From the NCBI GenBank assembly GCA_028868695.1, contig JAGWTZ010000010.1, forward strand, positions 1 through 64,000: 64,000 nt of DNA, read 5' to 3'. The notes under the pieces were generated by a model. It saw only the letters and a program-made list of their open reading frames with translations, was not told where the DNA came from and did not search any database. Origin of the DNA: Alphaproteobacteria bacterium (GTDB lineage: Bacteria; Pseudomonadota; Alphaproteobacteria; Rhizobiales; Aestuariivirgaceae). Position 1 is the first letter of the stretch. Each line of letters begins with the position of its first letter. Positions 34,486 through 41,913 of this stretch are shown piece after piece. The translations under genes were made by a program, and so were the position numbers.

Positions 34486-35475
34486 ATGAGGAAGTTTCTG
34501 TTTTCAGCCGTGGCTGCCTGCGCCCTGATGGGCAGCAGCCACGCTTTTGCGGCCTGTGGCGACATTTCGCTTTCGGTGTTCAGCTGGCAATCGGCCGAAG
34601 CCATGGCAGATGTAGACCAGTTCATCCTGAACAACGGCTATGGCTGCAAGGCCACCACTGTTGCCGGCGACACGGTGCCCACCATCACCGCCATGATCGA
34701 AAAGGGCCAGCCTGACCTGGCCTCAGAAGCAACGCCCAGCCTTCTTGGCGCTGTTTACACCAAGGGTGTTGAAGACAAGCGCATCAGCCAGATCGGCACT
34801 GCCATCAGCGATGGCGAACAGTCGGGCTGGTTCATTCCAAAATACCTGGCCGACGCGCATCCTGAAATCAAGACGGTTGAAGACGCCATCAAGCATCCGG
34901 AACTGTTCCCGGCTCCTGAAGATGCCAAGAAGGGCGCTGTGATCCAGGGTCCGCAGGGTTGGGGCGACACGGTTGTGACCGCTCAGCTCTATAAGGCGCT
35001 TGATCTCGACAAGAAGGGCTTCACGCTGGTGCCCACTGGTTCGGCTGCTGCTCTCGATGGCGTGATCTCCAAGGCCTACGAAGCCAAGAAGGGCATCCTG
35101 ACGCAATACTGGTCGCCCACCTCGCTGCTCGCCAAGTATCCGATGGTGATGCTCACCATGGCCCATGACGATGCCGAATGGGCACGTTGCACCTCCAAGC
35201 AGGATTGCCCCGATCCGAAGCCCAATTACTGGGGCAAGGCCGAGATGGTGACCCTGGGCAGCAAGGGCGCTGCCGACAAGCTCGGCAAGGATGCCGCTGA
35301 CTATATTGCCAAGCGCAGCTGGACCCAGGCCGAAGTTGGCAAGGTCATGCTGTGGATGACCGAGAACCAGGCCAATGGCGCCGACGGCGCCAAGTGGTTC
35401 CTCAAGAACATGCCCGACGTGTGGACCAAGTGGGTTCCCGCTGACGTGGCCGCCAAGGTCAAGGCTGCCCTCTAA
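34486..35475 (+). CDS. Quaternary-amine-type ABC transporter substrate-binding protein (OpuAC family)
   Basis: A 329-residue protein with a cleavable signal peptide (positive start, hydrophobic stretch, cleavage after SSHAFA near residue 22). The mature part fits the glycine-betaine/choline-binding OpuAC fold and contains several tryptophans (SVFSWQSAEA, GPQGWGD, QYWSPTS, PNYWGK) of the kind that form aromatic boxes around a quaternary ammonium. The ATG at 34486 has an excellent ribosome site. The ligand is probably a betaine or another zwitterion. A stable hairpin separates it from the permease gene. Confidence 0.9.
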   Translation: MRKFLFSAVAACALMGSSHAFAACGDISLSVFSWQSAEAMADVDQFILNNGYGCKATTVAGDTVPTITAMIEKGQPDLASEATPSLLGAVYTKGVEDKRISQIGTAISDGEQSGWFIPKYLADAHPEIKTVEDAIKHPELFPAPEDAKKGAVIQGPQGWGDTVVTAQLYKALDLDKKGFTLVPTGSAAALDGVISKAYEAKKGILTQYWSPTSLLAKYPMVMLTMAHDDAEWARCTSKQDCPDPKPNYWGKAEMVTLGSKGAADKLGKDAADYIAKRSWTQAEVGKVMLWMTENQANGADGAKWFLKNMPDVWTKWVPADVAAKVKAAL

Positions 35476-35494
35476 ACCTTCAGGCAAACCGATG

Positions 35495-35525
35495 TGGAGG
35501 CTCCGGCTAAACCCCGGAGCCTCCA
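35495..35525 (+). other. Intercistronic stem-loop after the binding-protein gene
   Basis: TGGAGGCTCCGG pairs perfectly with CCGGAGCCTCCA around a 7-base loop. There is no T-tract, so it is not a classic terminator. Such hairpins behind binding-protein genes commonly protect the upstream mRNA and allow the binding protein to be made in excess over the permease, as at malE-malF. Confidence 0.75.
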
Positions 35526-35675
35526 TTTCAAGATAGGGCGCCGCAAAACTGGCTGCACTTTCACTTGCCTTGTGACGCAGAGCGGGTGCTTGATGGCGTT
35601 GTTTGACGTGGCGGCAAGAAGTGAACCCGGTTTGGCCGGCAAGCGTGGATGGCGAATGCACGGGGGTGAGGCAAG

Positions 35676-36563
35676 ATGGATTGGCTTTTCAAGTTCCCAC
35701 AGATTGACCCGGATAGCCTGCTGGCCGTCAAACGACTGACTGACGGCTCGCTGCGCGCGCTTACGCGCAACTACGGCGATGCAATCGAGAATTTCTTCTA
35801 TCCGTTGCAACAGGTTCTCATTTTCTTTGAGGATGTGATGACCGGCGCGCCCTGGCCGCTGGTCATTTTGGTTTTGGCAGTTATTGCCTGGTTCGCGGCG
35901 CACCGATGGTCGGTGGTTTCGGCTGTGGCGGGCACTCTGATCGCCATTGGCCTCATTGGCCTGTGGAACGACGCGATGAAAACCATCTCGCTGGTGTTTA
36001 CTGCCACCATTTTCTCCATCGCCATTGGCATTCCGCTGGGCATCCTCATGAACCGCTACAAGCGGGTGGGGCGCGTCATGCAGTCGGTGCTGGACGTGAT
36101 GCAGACCATGCCGCCCTTTGTCTATCTCATTCCGGTTGTCATGCTCTTGGGCATCGGCCGCGTGCCGGGCTTCATCGCCGTGGTGATTTACGCCATCCCG
36201 CCCATCATCCGCCTCACTGACCTCGGCATCCGCCTGGTTGACAAGGAAGTACTGGAAGCCGCCGATGCCTATGGCTGCTCGCGTTCGCAGAAGCTGTGGA
36301 AGGTACAGATCCCGCTGGCCATGCCCACGATCATGGCCGGCATCAACCAGACCATCATGATGGCGTTGGGCATGGTGGTCATTGCCTCGATGATTGGCGT
36401 GCAGGGCCTCGGCCTCAATGTGCTGCAAGCCATCGCCAACCAGTATTTCACGCAAGGCATCTTCAACGGCTTTGCCATTGTCGGCATCGCGATCATCTTT
36501 GACCGCATCAGCCAGGCCTATGGTGACCGCCTTCAGAAACACCGGGGTGCCACCCATGACTAA
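35676..36563 (+). CDS. Quaternary-amine ABC transporter permease (ProW-like)
   Basis: A 295-residue membrane protein with about six hydrophobic spans and the inner-membrane-component motif EAADAYGCSRSQKLWKVQIPLAMPTIMAGI (two overlapping halves, about residues 191-220), which contacts the ATPase. The N-terminus (FKFPQIDPDSL) resembles ProW-type choline and betaine permeases. It overlaps the ATPase gene by eight bases. It forms the translocation path of the importer whose binding protein is upstream. Confidence 0.92.
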   Translation: MDWLFKFPQIDPDSLLAVKRLTDGSLRALTRNYGDAIENFFYPLQQVLIFFEDVMTGAPWPLVILVLAVIAWFAAHRWSVVSAVAGTLIAIGLIGLWNDAMKTISLVFTATIFSIAIGIPLGILMNRYKRVGRVMQSVLDVMQTMPPFVYLIPVVMLLGIGRVPGFIAVVIYAIPPIIRLTDLGIRLVDKEVLEAADAYGCSRSQKLWKVQIPLAMPTIMAGINQTIMMALGMVVIASMIGVQGLGLNVLQAIANQYFTQGIFNGFAIVGIAIIFDRISQAYGDRLQKHRGATHD

Positions 36564-37605
36564 GAGCGACACCACCATCGAGATCCGCGATCTCTACAAG
36601 ATCTTCGGCGCCACCCCGGCCAAATTCGTGGGCGCTGTCAAAAGTGGCATGTCCAAGGCCGAGCTGGGCAAGGACCATGGCCACATCCTGGGCCTCAACA
36701 ACATCAACATATCCATGCCGGCGGGCAAGATCCAGGTGGTGATGGGGCTTTCAGGCTCCGGCAAATCCACGCTCATCCGCCACATCAACCGGTTGATTGA
36801 GCCCACCTCGGGCTCGATCATGATTGACGGGCGCAACATCCTCGAGATGCCGCCGCTGGAGCTGCGCGATTTTCGCCGCCAGCACACTGCCATGGTGTTC
36901 CAGCGCTTTGCCTTGCTGCCGCACCGCACGGTGATCGACAATGTCACCTTCGGCCTCGAAATCCGCGGCGTGGAGAAAGCCAAGGCGCGCGAATCCGGCA
37001 TGCGCTGGATCGAGCGCGTGGGGCTGCAAGGCTTTGAAAACCGCTATCCCAGCGAATTGTCCGGCGGCATGCAGCAGCGCGTGGGCCTGGCCCGGGCGCT
37101 GAGCAATGATGCATCAATCCTGCTGATGGACGAGGCCTATTCGGCGCTGGACCCGCTCATCCGCACCGACATGCAAAGCATGTTGCTGGACCTGCAGGCG
37201 GAATTGAAAAAGACCATCGTCTTCATCACCCATGACCTCGATGAGGCCCTGCGCCTGGGAGACAAGATCGTCATCCTGCGCGATGGCTCGATCATCCAGC
37301 AGGGCAACAGCCAGGACATCCTGCTCAACCCCGCTGATGACTACATCCAGCGCTTCATCAAGGATGTGAACCGTGGCCGCTTCCTCAAGGTCGAGGCCGT
37401 CATGGAAGCTTTGCCGGCAACGGGCCTGGGTTCCCTGCCCAGCGTGAAATCCGGCACGACGCTGGAAGTTGCGGCCAAGGAATTGACGGCTTCACCGCAT
37501 GATTCCGCCATCGTGGCTGATGCTGCCGGAAAGCCGCTGGGCCTGATTTCGCTGCGCCAGATCACCGCCGCCCTTTCCTCGGCGGTGGAAGCCAGCGCTC
37601 CATGA
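36556..37605 (+). CDS. Quaternary-amine ABC transporter ATP-binding protein (ProV-like, CBS)
   Basis: A 349-residue ATPase. It begins with the IEIRDLYKIFGATPAKF segment usual in ProV and ChoV proteins. Walker A is GLSGSGKST (about residue 65), the signature is LSGGMQQRVGLARAL (about residue 165) and Walker B is ILLMDEAYSALDPL (about residue 188), followed by the switch histidine in FITHDLDEAL. The last 60 residues form a short CBS-like domain, which in OpuA-type importers senses ionic strength. The ATG at 36556 lies within the end of the permease gene. Confidence 0.93.
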   Translation: MTKSDTTIEIRDLYKIFGATPAKFVGAVKSGMSKAELGKDHGHILGLNNINISMPAGKIQVVMGLSGSGKSTLIRHINRLIEPTSGSIMIDGRNILEMPPLELRDFRRQHTAMVFQRFALLPHRTVIDNVTFGLEIRGVEKAKARESGMRWIERVGLQGFENRYPSELSGGMQQRVGLARALSNDASILLMDEAYSALDPLIRTDMQSMLLDLQAELKKTIVFITHDLDEALRLGDKIVILRDGSIIQQGNSQDILLNPADDYIQRFIKDVNRGRFLKVEAVMEALPATGLGSLPSVKSGTTLEVAAKELTASPHDSAIVADAAGKPLGLISLRQITAALSSAVEASAP

Positions 37606-37617
37606 GAGGTGCCTGAA

Positions 37618-37800
37618 ATGCACAGATTTATTGGCAAGGCAGCCTTGGTGACAGGTGCAGCCGGCGGCATCGGCGCTGCTATTGTCCTCAGGGTTTCAGA
37701 AGGCCGTGGCGCCGTCGCCGAGACTGTTTCGGGCTGCGGCTTGCGCCCTGGCGGGAACCATCCGGTCTGTTCCCAGACCATGCAAAGTTTGCCGCTATGA
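37618..37800 (+). pseudogene. Remnant of a short-chain dehydrogenase gene
   Basis: The 60-codon frame starts like an intact SDR: FIGKAALVTGAAGGIGAAIV, with the full TGxxxGxG nucleotide loop. After about 28 residues it loses all similarity to the family and ends early, where a functional SDR would have about 250 residues. A large internal deletion is the simplest explanation. The remnant keeps its ribosome site, and its stop codon overlaps the ATG of the next gene (ATGA), so translation may still be coupled through it. No catalytic Tyr/Lys remains. Confidence 0.7.
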
Positions 37801-38420
37801 CACAGACACGGGACGCAGCGCTTCAGGATTTCCTCACCTGCCTGCAGGAAGCTTTTGCGGTGTCAGCCGCGCCACCACAGTCGCGCGATTTTGCTACGGA
37901 ATTGTTTTCGGCGCTTGCAACACCCACGCCTGCGGGCACAGCCCTGCCGCAACAACTGCCGGTCTTGCAGCACCTTCCGGCGGCCTGCGCAATGGCGCAG
38001 GCGGCGCCGCCCGCCGTGGCCAAACTTGCGTCAGCCCTGGAGCGCCTCGCCCCCCGGCTGGCCTGGAAGGTGCGCGCCTCAGGCGGGCCGAAGGCAAGCG
38101 CCAATTGGCCGGAGGGCCATACCAATGCTGTGATTGTCGGCAGTGGTGGGCTTGAGGAAAGAACAGATGTGGCCATAGGCGCTTCATTGCTTGCACCGCA
38201 GGTGCGCTATCCCGATCACACCCACCCGCCGGAAGAGCTGTATATGATCCTGTCACAGAGCCGCTTCCAGCATGGCGAAGATGCGTGGATTGAACCCGGC
38301 CCCGGCGGAACCTTCCACAACGCGCCTGGCATCAAGCACGCCATGGCTTCAGGCGATGCGCCGCTGCTGGCGGTTTGGACCATGATCATCCGCCCTGACG
38401 CGAACACGGCCCGGTCATGA
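37797..38420 (+). CDS. DMSP-lyase-like cupin protein (DddQ/DddL superfamily)
   Basis: A 207-residue protein with an N-terminal helical part and a C-terminal cupin barrel. The metal-binding motif is YPDHTHPPEELYMILS (about residues 138-153), giving two His and one Glu, with a later His in HNAPGIKHAM near residue 180. The YPxHxHxxEE-Y pattern is the signature of DMSP-lyase cupins, which split dimethylsulfoniopropionate into dimethyl sulfide and acrylate. Many homologues in this superfamily are not DMSP lyases, so the assignment is to fold and family only. It stands in an operon with a quaternary-ammonium-type importer, which would also suit the tertiary sulfonium DMSP. Confidence 0.75.
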   Translation: MTQTRDAALQDFLTCLQEAFAVSAAPPQSRDFATELFSALATPTPAGTALPQQLPVLQHLPAACAMAQAAPPAVAKLASALERLAPRLAWKVRASGGPKASANWPEGHTNAVIVGSGGLEERTDVAIGASLLAPQVRYPDHTHPPEELYMILSQSRFQHGEDAWIEPGPGGTFHNAPGIKHAMASGDAPLLAVWTMIIRPDANTARS

Positions 38421-38465
38421 CCGAACATCCCACCCATATCAACAAAGTTGCAAAGGCCAAACTCA

Positions 38466-39353
38466 ATGTCTGACTTTCCATTCCCGGGCCTGAACCTGGC
38501 GCTCGCCACGCCCTTCGATGCCCAGGGCCAAATTGATTTCAAAAGGCTTGAGCAGAATATCGAACGGCATCTTGCAGCAGGTGTGCGGGGCTTCGTCATC
38601 AGTTCCGGAACGGGCATGCATGTCTATCTCTCGCAAGAGGAATCACGGCAGCTGGTGGAGCGCAGCGCAAAACTCATCAACGGCCGCGCCAAGCTCATCG
38701 TGCAAACTTCCGCGCTGATGCAGGATGAAGTGGTGGAGCGCACGCGCCATGCCAAGGGCTGCGGGGCAGATGGCGTGATGGTGCTGCCACCCTTCTTTGA
38801 AGGCCCCACAAGCGATGACGAGATCGTCGCCTTCTATGCCGGCGTCGCCAAGGGTGGCCTGCCGATCATCGGCTATAATGTGCCGCAGGTTGTGGGCGTG
38901 GCGATCACGCCGGGATTGCTCGGCAAGTTGTCGGCCATTCCGGAATTCTGCGGCGTCAAGGATTCAAGCGGTGATTTCGCCGCCCAGGCCAGCCTGGTTC
39001 GCACAGGCCTCGGAGTGATGAACGGCGCTGATCCGCTTGCGCTCTATGCGCTCTATGCCGGGGTCGGCGGCCTGATCTGGGGCGGTGCAAATTTCGCACC
39101 GCGCAGCTGTGTGGCGTTGGTGGAAGCCGCCGCCGCCAAGCGCTGGGAAGATGCGCGTGAAATCTGGCGCACATTGGAACCGTCCATGTCACTCATCTGG
39201 GCGGGCGACTATGTGAAGACAGTCTATGCCGCCGCCGATCTTATGGGCTATGGCGCTGGAGTTCCGCGCCGTCCGCTCTCCGGCTTGGCGCCGGAACGGC
39301 TGGACGCGTTGCGCGCCGCCTTGGCGCCAGTCAAGGCCCGCGAAGCTGCCTGA
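38466..39353 (+). CDS. Dihydrodipicolinate synthase (DapA)-family lyase, copy 2
   Basis: A 295-residue TIM-barrel lyase with SSGTGMHVYLSQEESRQL near residue 42, an altered tyrosine region reading IIGYNVPQVVG (about residue 134, with a valine after YN in place of YNYP or YNxP), and the Schiff-base lysine in CGVKDSSGDF (about residue 161). It differs clearly from the copy at 32404-33321, so the two probably act on different intermediates. It lies between the cupin and the second FAD oxidoreductase, with short gaps, in the rightward operon that begins with the importer. Confidence 0.9.
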   Translation: MSDFPFPGLNLALATPFDAQGQIDFKRLEQNIERHLAAGVRGFVISSGTGMHVYLSQEESRQLVERSAKLINGRAKLIVQTSALMQDEVVERTRHAKGCGADGVMVLPPFFEGPTSDDEIVAFYAGVAKGGLPIIGYNVPQVVGVAITPGLLGKLSAIPEFCGVKDSSGDFAAQASLVRTGLGVMNGADPLALYALYAGVGGLIWGGANFAPRSCVALVEAAAAKRWEDAREIWRTLEPSMSLIWAGDYVKTVYAAADLMGYGAGVPRRPLSGLAPERLDALRAALAPVKAREAA

Positions 39354-39362
39354 GAACGGGAC

Positions 39363-40697
39363 ATGATGTTCAAAGCCCGCAAGCTGCCGCAGCACCTGAA
39401 GCCTTCGGGGTGGCTGGCCATGCTGCCCCCGAGGCCGGAAGCACCGCCGCTGGAAGGCGAAGTGTCTGCCGATGTCACCATCATCGGCGGCGGTTTTGCC
39501 GGGCTGGCCGCGGCGCGGCGCCTTGCGCAGCTTGATCCCGCCTTGCGCATCGTTCTGCTGGAAGCGCTGGCCATCGGCGAAGGGGCATGCGGCCGCAATT
39601 CCGGCTTCATCATTGATCTGCCGCATGAGGTTTCATCCGAGAGCTATGGCAGTGACTCCGCCACGAAAGCCCGCAACGAAATCACCATGAACCGCACAGC
39701 CATCGCCCTGGCGCGGGGCATGGCCGAGGAGCAAGGTTGGGGCAGGGAGATCTTCGACCCATGTGGCAAATACGCCATCGCGATGGGTGCGGATGGAGAC
39801 CGCCATCTCGCAGAGTATGCCCGCCAGTTGCAGGGCCTGGGCGAGGCCCACAAGCTTTTGAACGCCGCCGGAATACAGGCTGTCACCGGCAGCCCCGCCT
39901 TCACCTCAGGCCTGTTCACGCCGGGCTGCATCATGATTCAGCCAGCCGCTTACGTGCGCGCCTTTGCAGATGCTTTGAGGCCTACGGTTAAGCTGCATGA
40001 ACGCACGCCGGCCCTTTCCTTTGAGCGCCAGCCATCCGGCTGGTGCATCACAACGCCCAAGGGCAAGGTGAACAGCGGCAAGATCATTCTCGCCAACAAT
40101 GGCCATGCCGAGAGCTTTGGCTTCTTCCCCGGCCAGCTGTTGCACATCTTCACCTTTGCATCACTCAGCGCGCCGCTTGATCCCGCCCGCCTCGGTGGCC
40201 AGCGCAATTGGGCCGCAACGCCCGCCCACCCGATGGGAACCTCCCTGCGCCGTGTGCAAGGGCAGGAGCAGGAGGGAGACCGCATCCTTGTGCGTTCGCG
40301 CTACACCTATCAGCCTGATCTGGAAGTCTCGGACGCCACCATCGCTAGCGCTGGCAGGCTGCATGACGCCAAGTTCAAGGCGCGCTTTCCAATGCTTCAG
40401 GGCCTTGAGATGCAATACCGCTGGGGTGGCGCCATGGCGCTCACCTGGAATGCAGTGCCTGCCTTTGGTGAAATTGAGCCCGGCCTCTTTGCTGCCATTG
40501 CCTGCAACGGTGTGGGCGCAACAAAGGCCACGGCCTCCGGCATTGCCGCCGCGGAACAGGTGCTGGGCCACAAGAGCGCGCTGACCGCGATATTCGAAGC
40601 GATGGAAAAACCCAAGCCCTTGCCGCCGCAGCCTTTCACGGCATTGGGTGTAAAAGCCAGCCTCGCCTGGCGGCACTGGCGGGCAGGCGCGGAATGA
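39363..40697 (+). CDS. FAD-dependent amine oxidoreductase (DAO/PuuB-like), copy 2
   Basis: A 444-residue flavoprotein with the FAD motif ADVTIIGGGFAGLAAARRL (about residues 36-54), GRNSGFIIDLPHE (about residue 80) and the C-terminal FAD segment GLFAAIACNGVGATKATASG. It is a paralogue of the enzyme at 29559-30905; both share GW-xxx-LP near the N-terminus, the GRNSGF block, IMIQPAAYVR and ILANNGHxESFGF. Two related amine oxidases flanking one importer suggest stepwise oxidation of an N-substituted compound. It ends the rightward operon and converges with the exporter genes. Confidence 0.88.
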   Translation: MMFKARKLPQHLKPSGWLAMLPPRPEAPPLEGEVSADVTIIGGGFAGLAAARRLAQLDPALRIVLLEALAIGEGACGRNSGFIIDLPHEVSSESYGSDSATKARNEITMNRTAIALARGMAEEQGWGREIFDPCGKYAIAMGADGDRHLAEYARQLQGLGEAHKLLNAAGIQAVTGSPAFTSGLFTPGCIMIQPAAYVRAFADALRPTVKLHERTPALSFERQPSGWCITTPKGKVNSGKIILANNGHAESFGFFPGQLLHIFTFASLSAPLDPARLGGQRNWAATPAHPMGTSLRRVQGQEQEGDRILVRSRYTYQPDLEVSDATIASAGRLHDAKFKARFPMLQGLEMQYRWGGAMALTWNAVPAFGEIEPGLFAAIACNGVGATKATASGIAAAEQVLGHKSALTAIFEAMEKPKPLPPQPFTALGVKASLAWRHWRAGAE

Positions 40698-40725
40698 CAG
40701 GCGGGCTGTTTCGCGGCCTCCGTTA

Positions 40726-41910
40726 TTAAGGCGTGGCCGTCACCTGTGTTCCATTCGCAACCGTATCGCCGGGATGCAGGATCACCCGCTCACCTTCCTC
40801 AAGGCCGGAAGCCACCACAGCCCATTCATCATTCCGTTCGCCGAGCGTGACGGGCTTGAGCTGTGCGACGCCGTCCTTCACCACATAGACAGTCCAATCC
40901 GGCCCGGTGCGGAACAAGGCCCCCACCGGAACCGTAAGCAGCTTCCCGCCGTGCCACACCACGATGTGCACCAGCACCCGGAAGCCGTGACCAAGCCTTG
41001 GCCCGCTGCTGCTGCCATTCAGCAATTTGAGAGTCACGCTGACGCGTTGTTCTTCAATGCCAAGGGCGGAAACCTTGGTGGCGGCGGCAGGAGACACGCT
41101 GACAACCTCGGCCATCAGCGGCCCACCGCCCCAGCCGTCAATCCGCGCCTTGGCGCCAGGCGCCACCCGCACGGCATCGCGAGACAGCAGGTCCGCCGTG
41201 ATTTCAATGTCCCGCGTATCACCGATTTCAACCAGCGGCGTGCCGGGCTGCACCACCTGCTCGCTTTCAGTCATCACGCGCAGCACCTCGCCGGAGACGG
41301 GCGCAACCACATCCACGCAGCATGCGCCATTGCCCGCCTCCGCGGCATCCTGCGAGAGCACAGCCTCAGCGCTCTCCAATTGCTGCTGCTGCACCGCAAG
41401 GTTGGCCTTGGCCCTTTCAAGGTCTGATCCCGCCACGGCTGAATCCAGCACCGCCTTGTCATAGGCCCTTTCGGCAATGGCACCCCGGTGCACCAGGTTT
41501 TCAGCGCGGTCGAGCTCTGCCTTCAGGAAGCTGGCCTGCGCTTCCGATTGGCGAAGCTGTGCGGTTGCAAGGTCCACCGAGGCCTTGGCGGCATCCACAG
41601 CCGTCTCCGCAATGCGGCGCGACCGCTTGTCAAGAAGCGGCGGCGCCACTGGCCGTATGGATGCAACCACCGAGGATTTTCCTGTAACTGCATCCCCGGC
41701 ATGAAGATTGATGCGCGCCAGTGCCCCCGCAATGGGCGCGGACACGGCAAATACGTCGCGCACCCGGCTCTTGCCTTCATCATCGATGGTGATGTCCACG
41801 TCATGGCGGCCGATGGCCACGGCCTCAACTGGAACCGGTTTCGGCCAAAGCGCCCAGGCAAGGCCCGCCACCAGGGCCCCGGCAACCACGAAGGCAAGTA
41901 ACCAGCGCAT
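40726..41910 (-). CDS. HlyD-family periplasmic adaptor (membrane fusion protein)
   Basis: A 394-residue protein with one N-terminal membrane anchor (LLAFVVAGALVAGLAWAL), two half-lipoyl regions (VSAPIAGALARINLHAGDAV and VVAPVSGEVLRV), a long coiled-coil hairpin between them (about residues 100-200) and a beta-barrel domain. It would link an inner-membrane ABC exporter to an outer-membrane channel. It is the last gene of the three-gene exporter operon and lies three bases after the permease stop. The exported compound is unknown. Confidence 0.9.
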   Translation of the reverse strand: MRWLLAFVVAGALVAGLAWALWPKPVPVEAVAIGRHDVDITIDDEGKSRVRDVFAVSAPIAGALARINLHAGDAVTGKSSVVASIRPVAPPLLDKRSRRIAETAVDAAKASVDLATAQLRQSEAQASFLKAELDRAENLVHRGAIAERAYDKAVLDSAVAGSDLERAKANLAVQQQQLESAEAVLSQDAAEAGNGACCVDVVAPVSGEVLRVMTESEQVVQPGTPLVEIGDTRDIEITADLLSRDAVRVAPGAKARIDGWGGGPLMAEVVSVSPAAATKVSALGIEEQRVSVTLKLLNGSSSGPRLGHGFRVLVHIVVWHGGKLLTVPVGALFRTGPDWTVYVVKDGVAQLKPVTLGERNDEWAVVASGLEEGERVILHPGDTVANGTQVTATP

Positions 41911-41913
41911 GTT

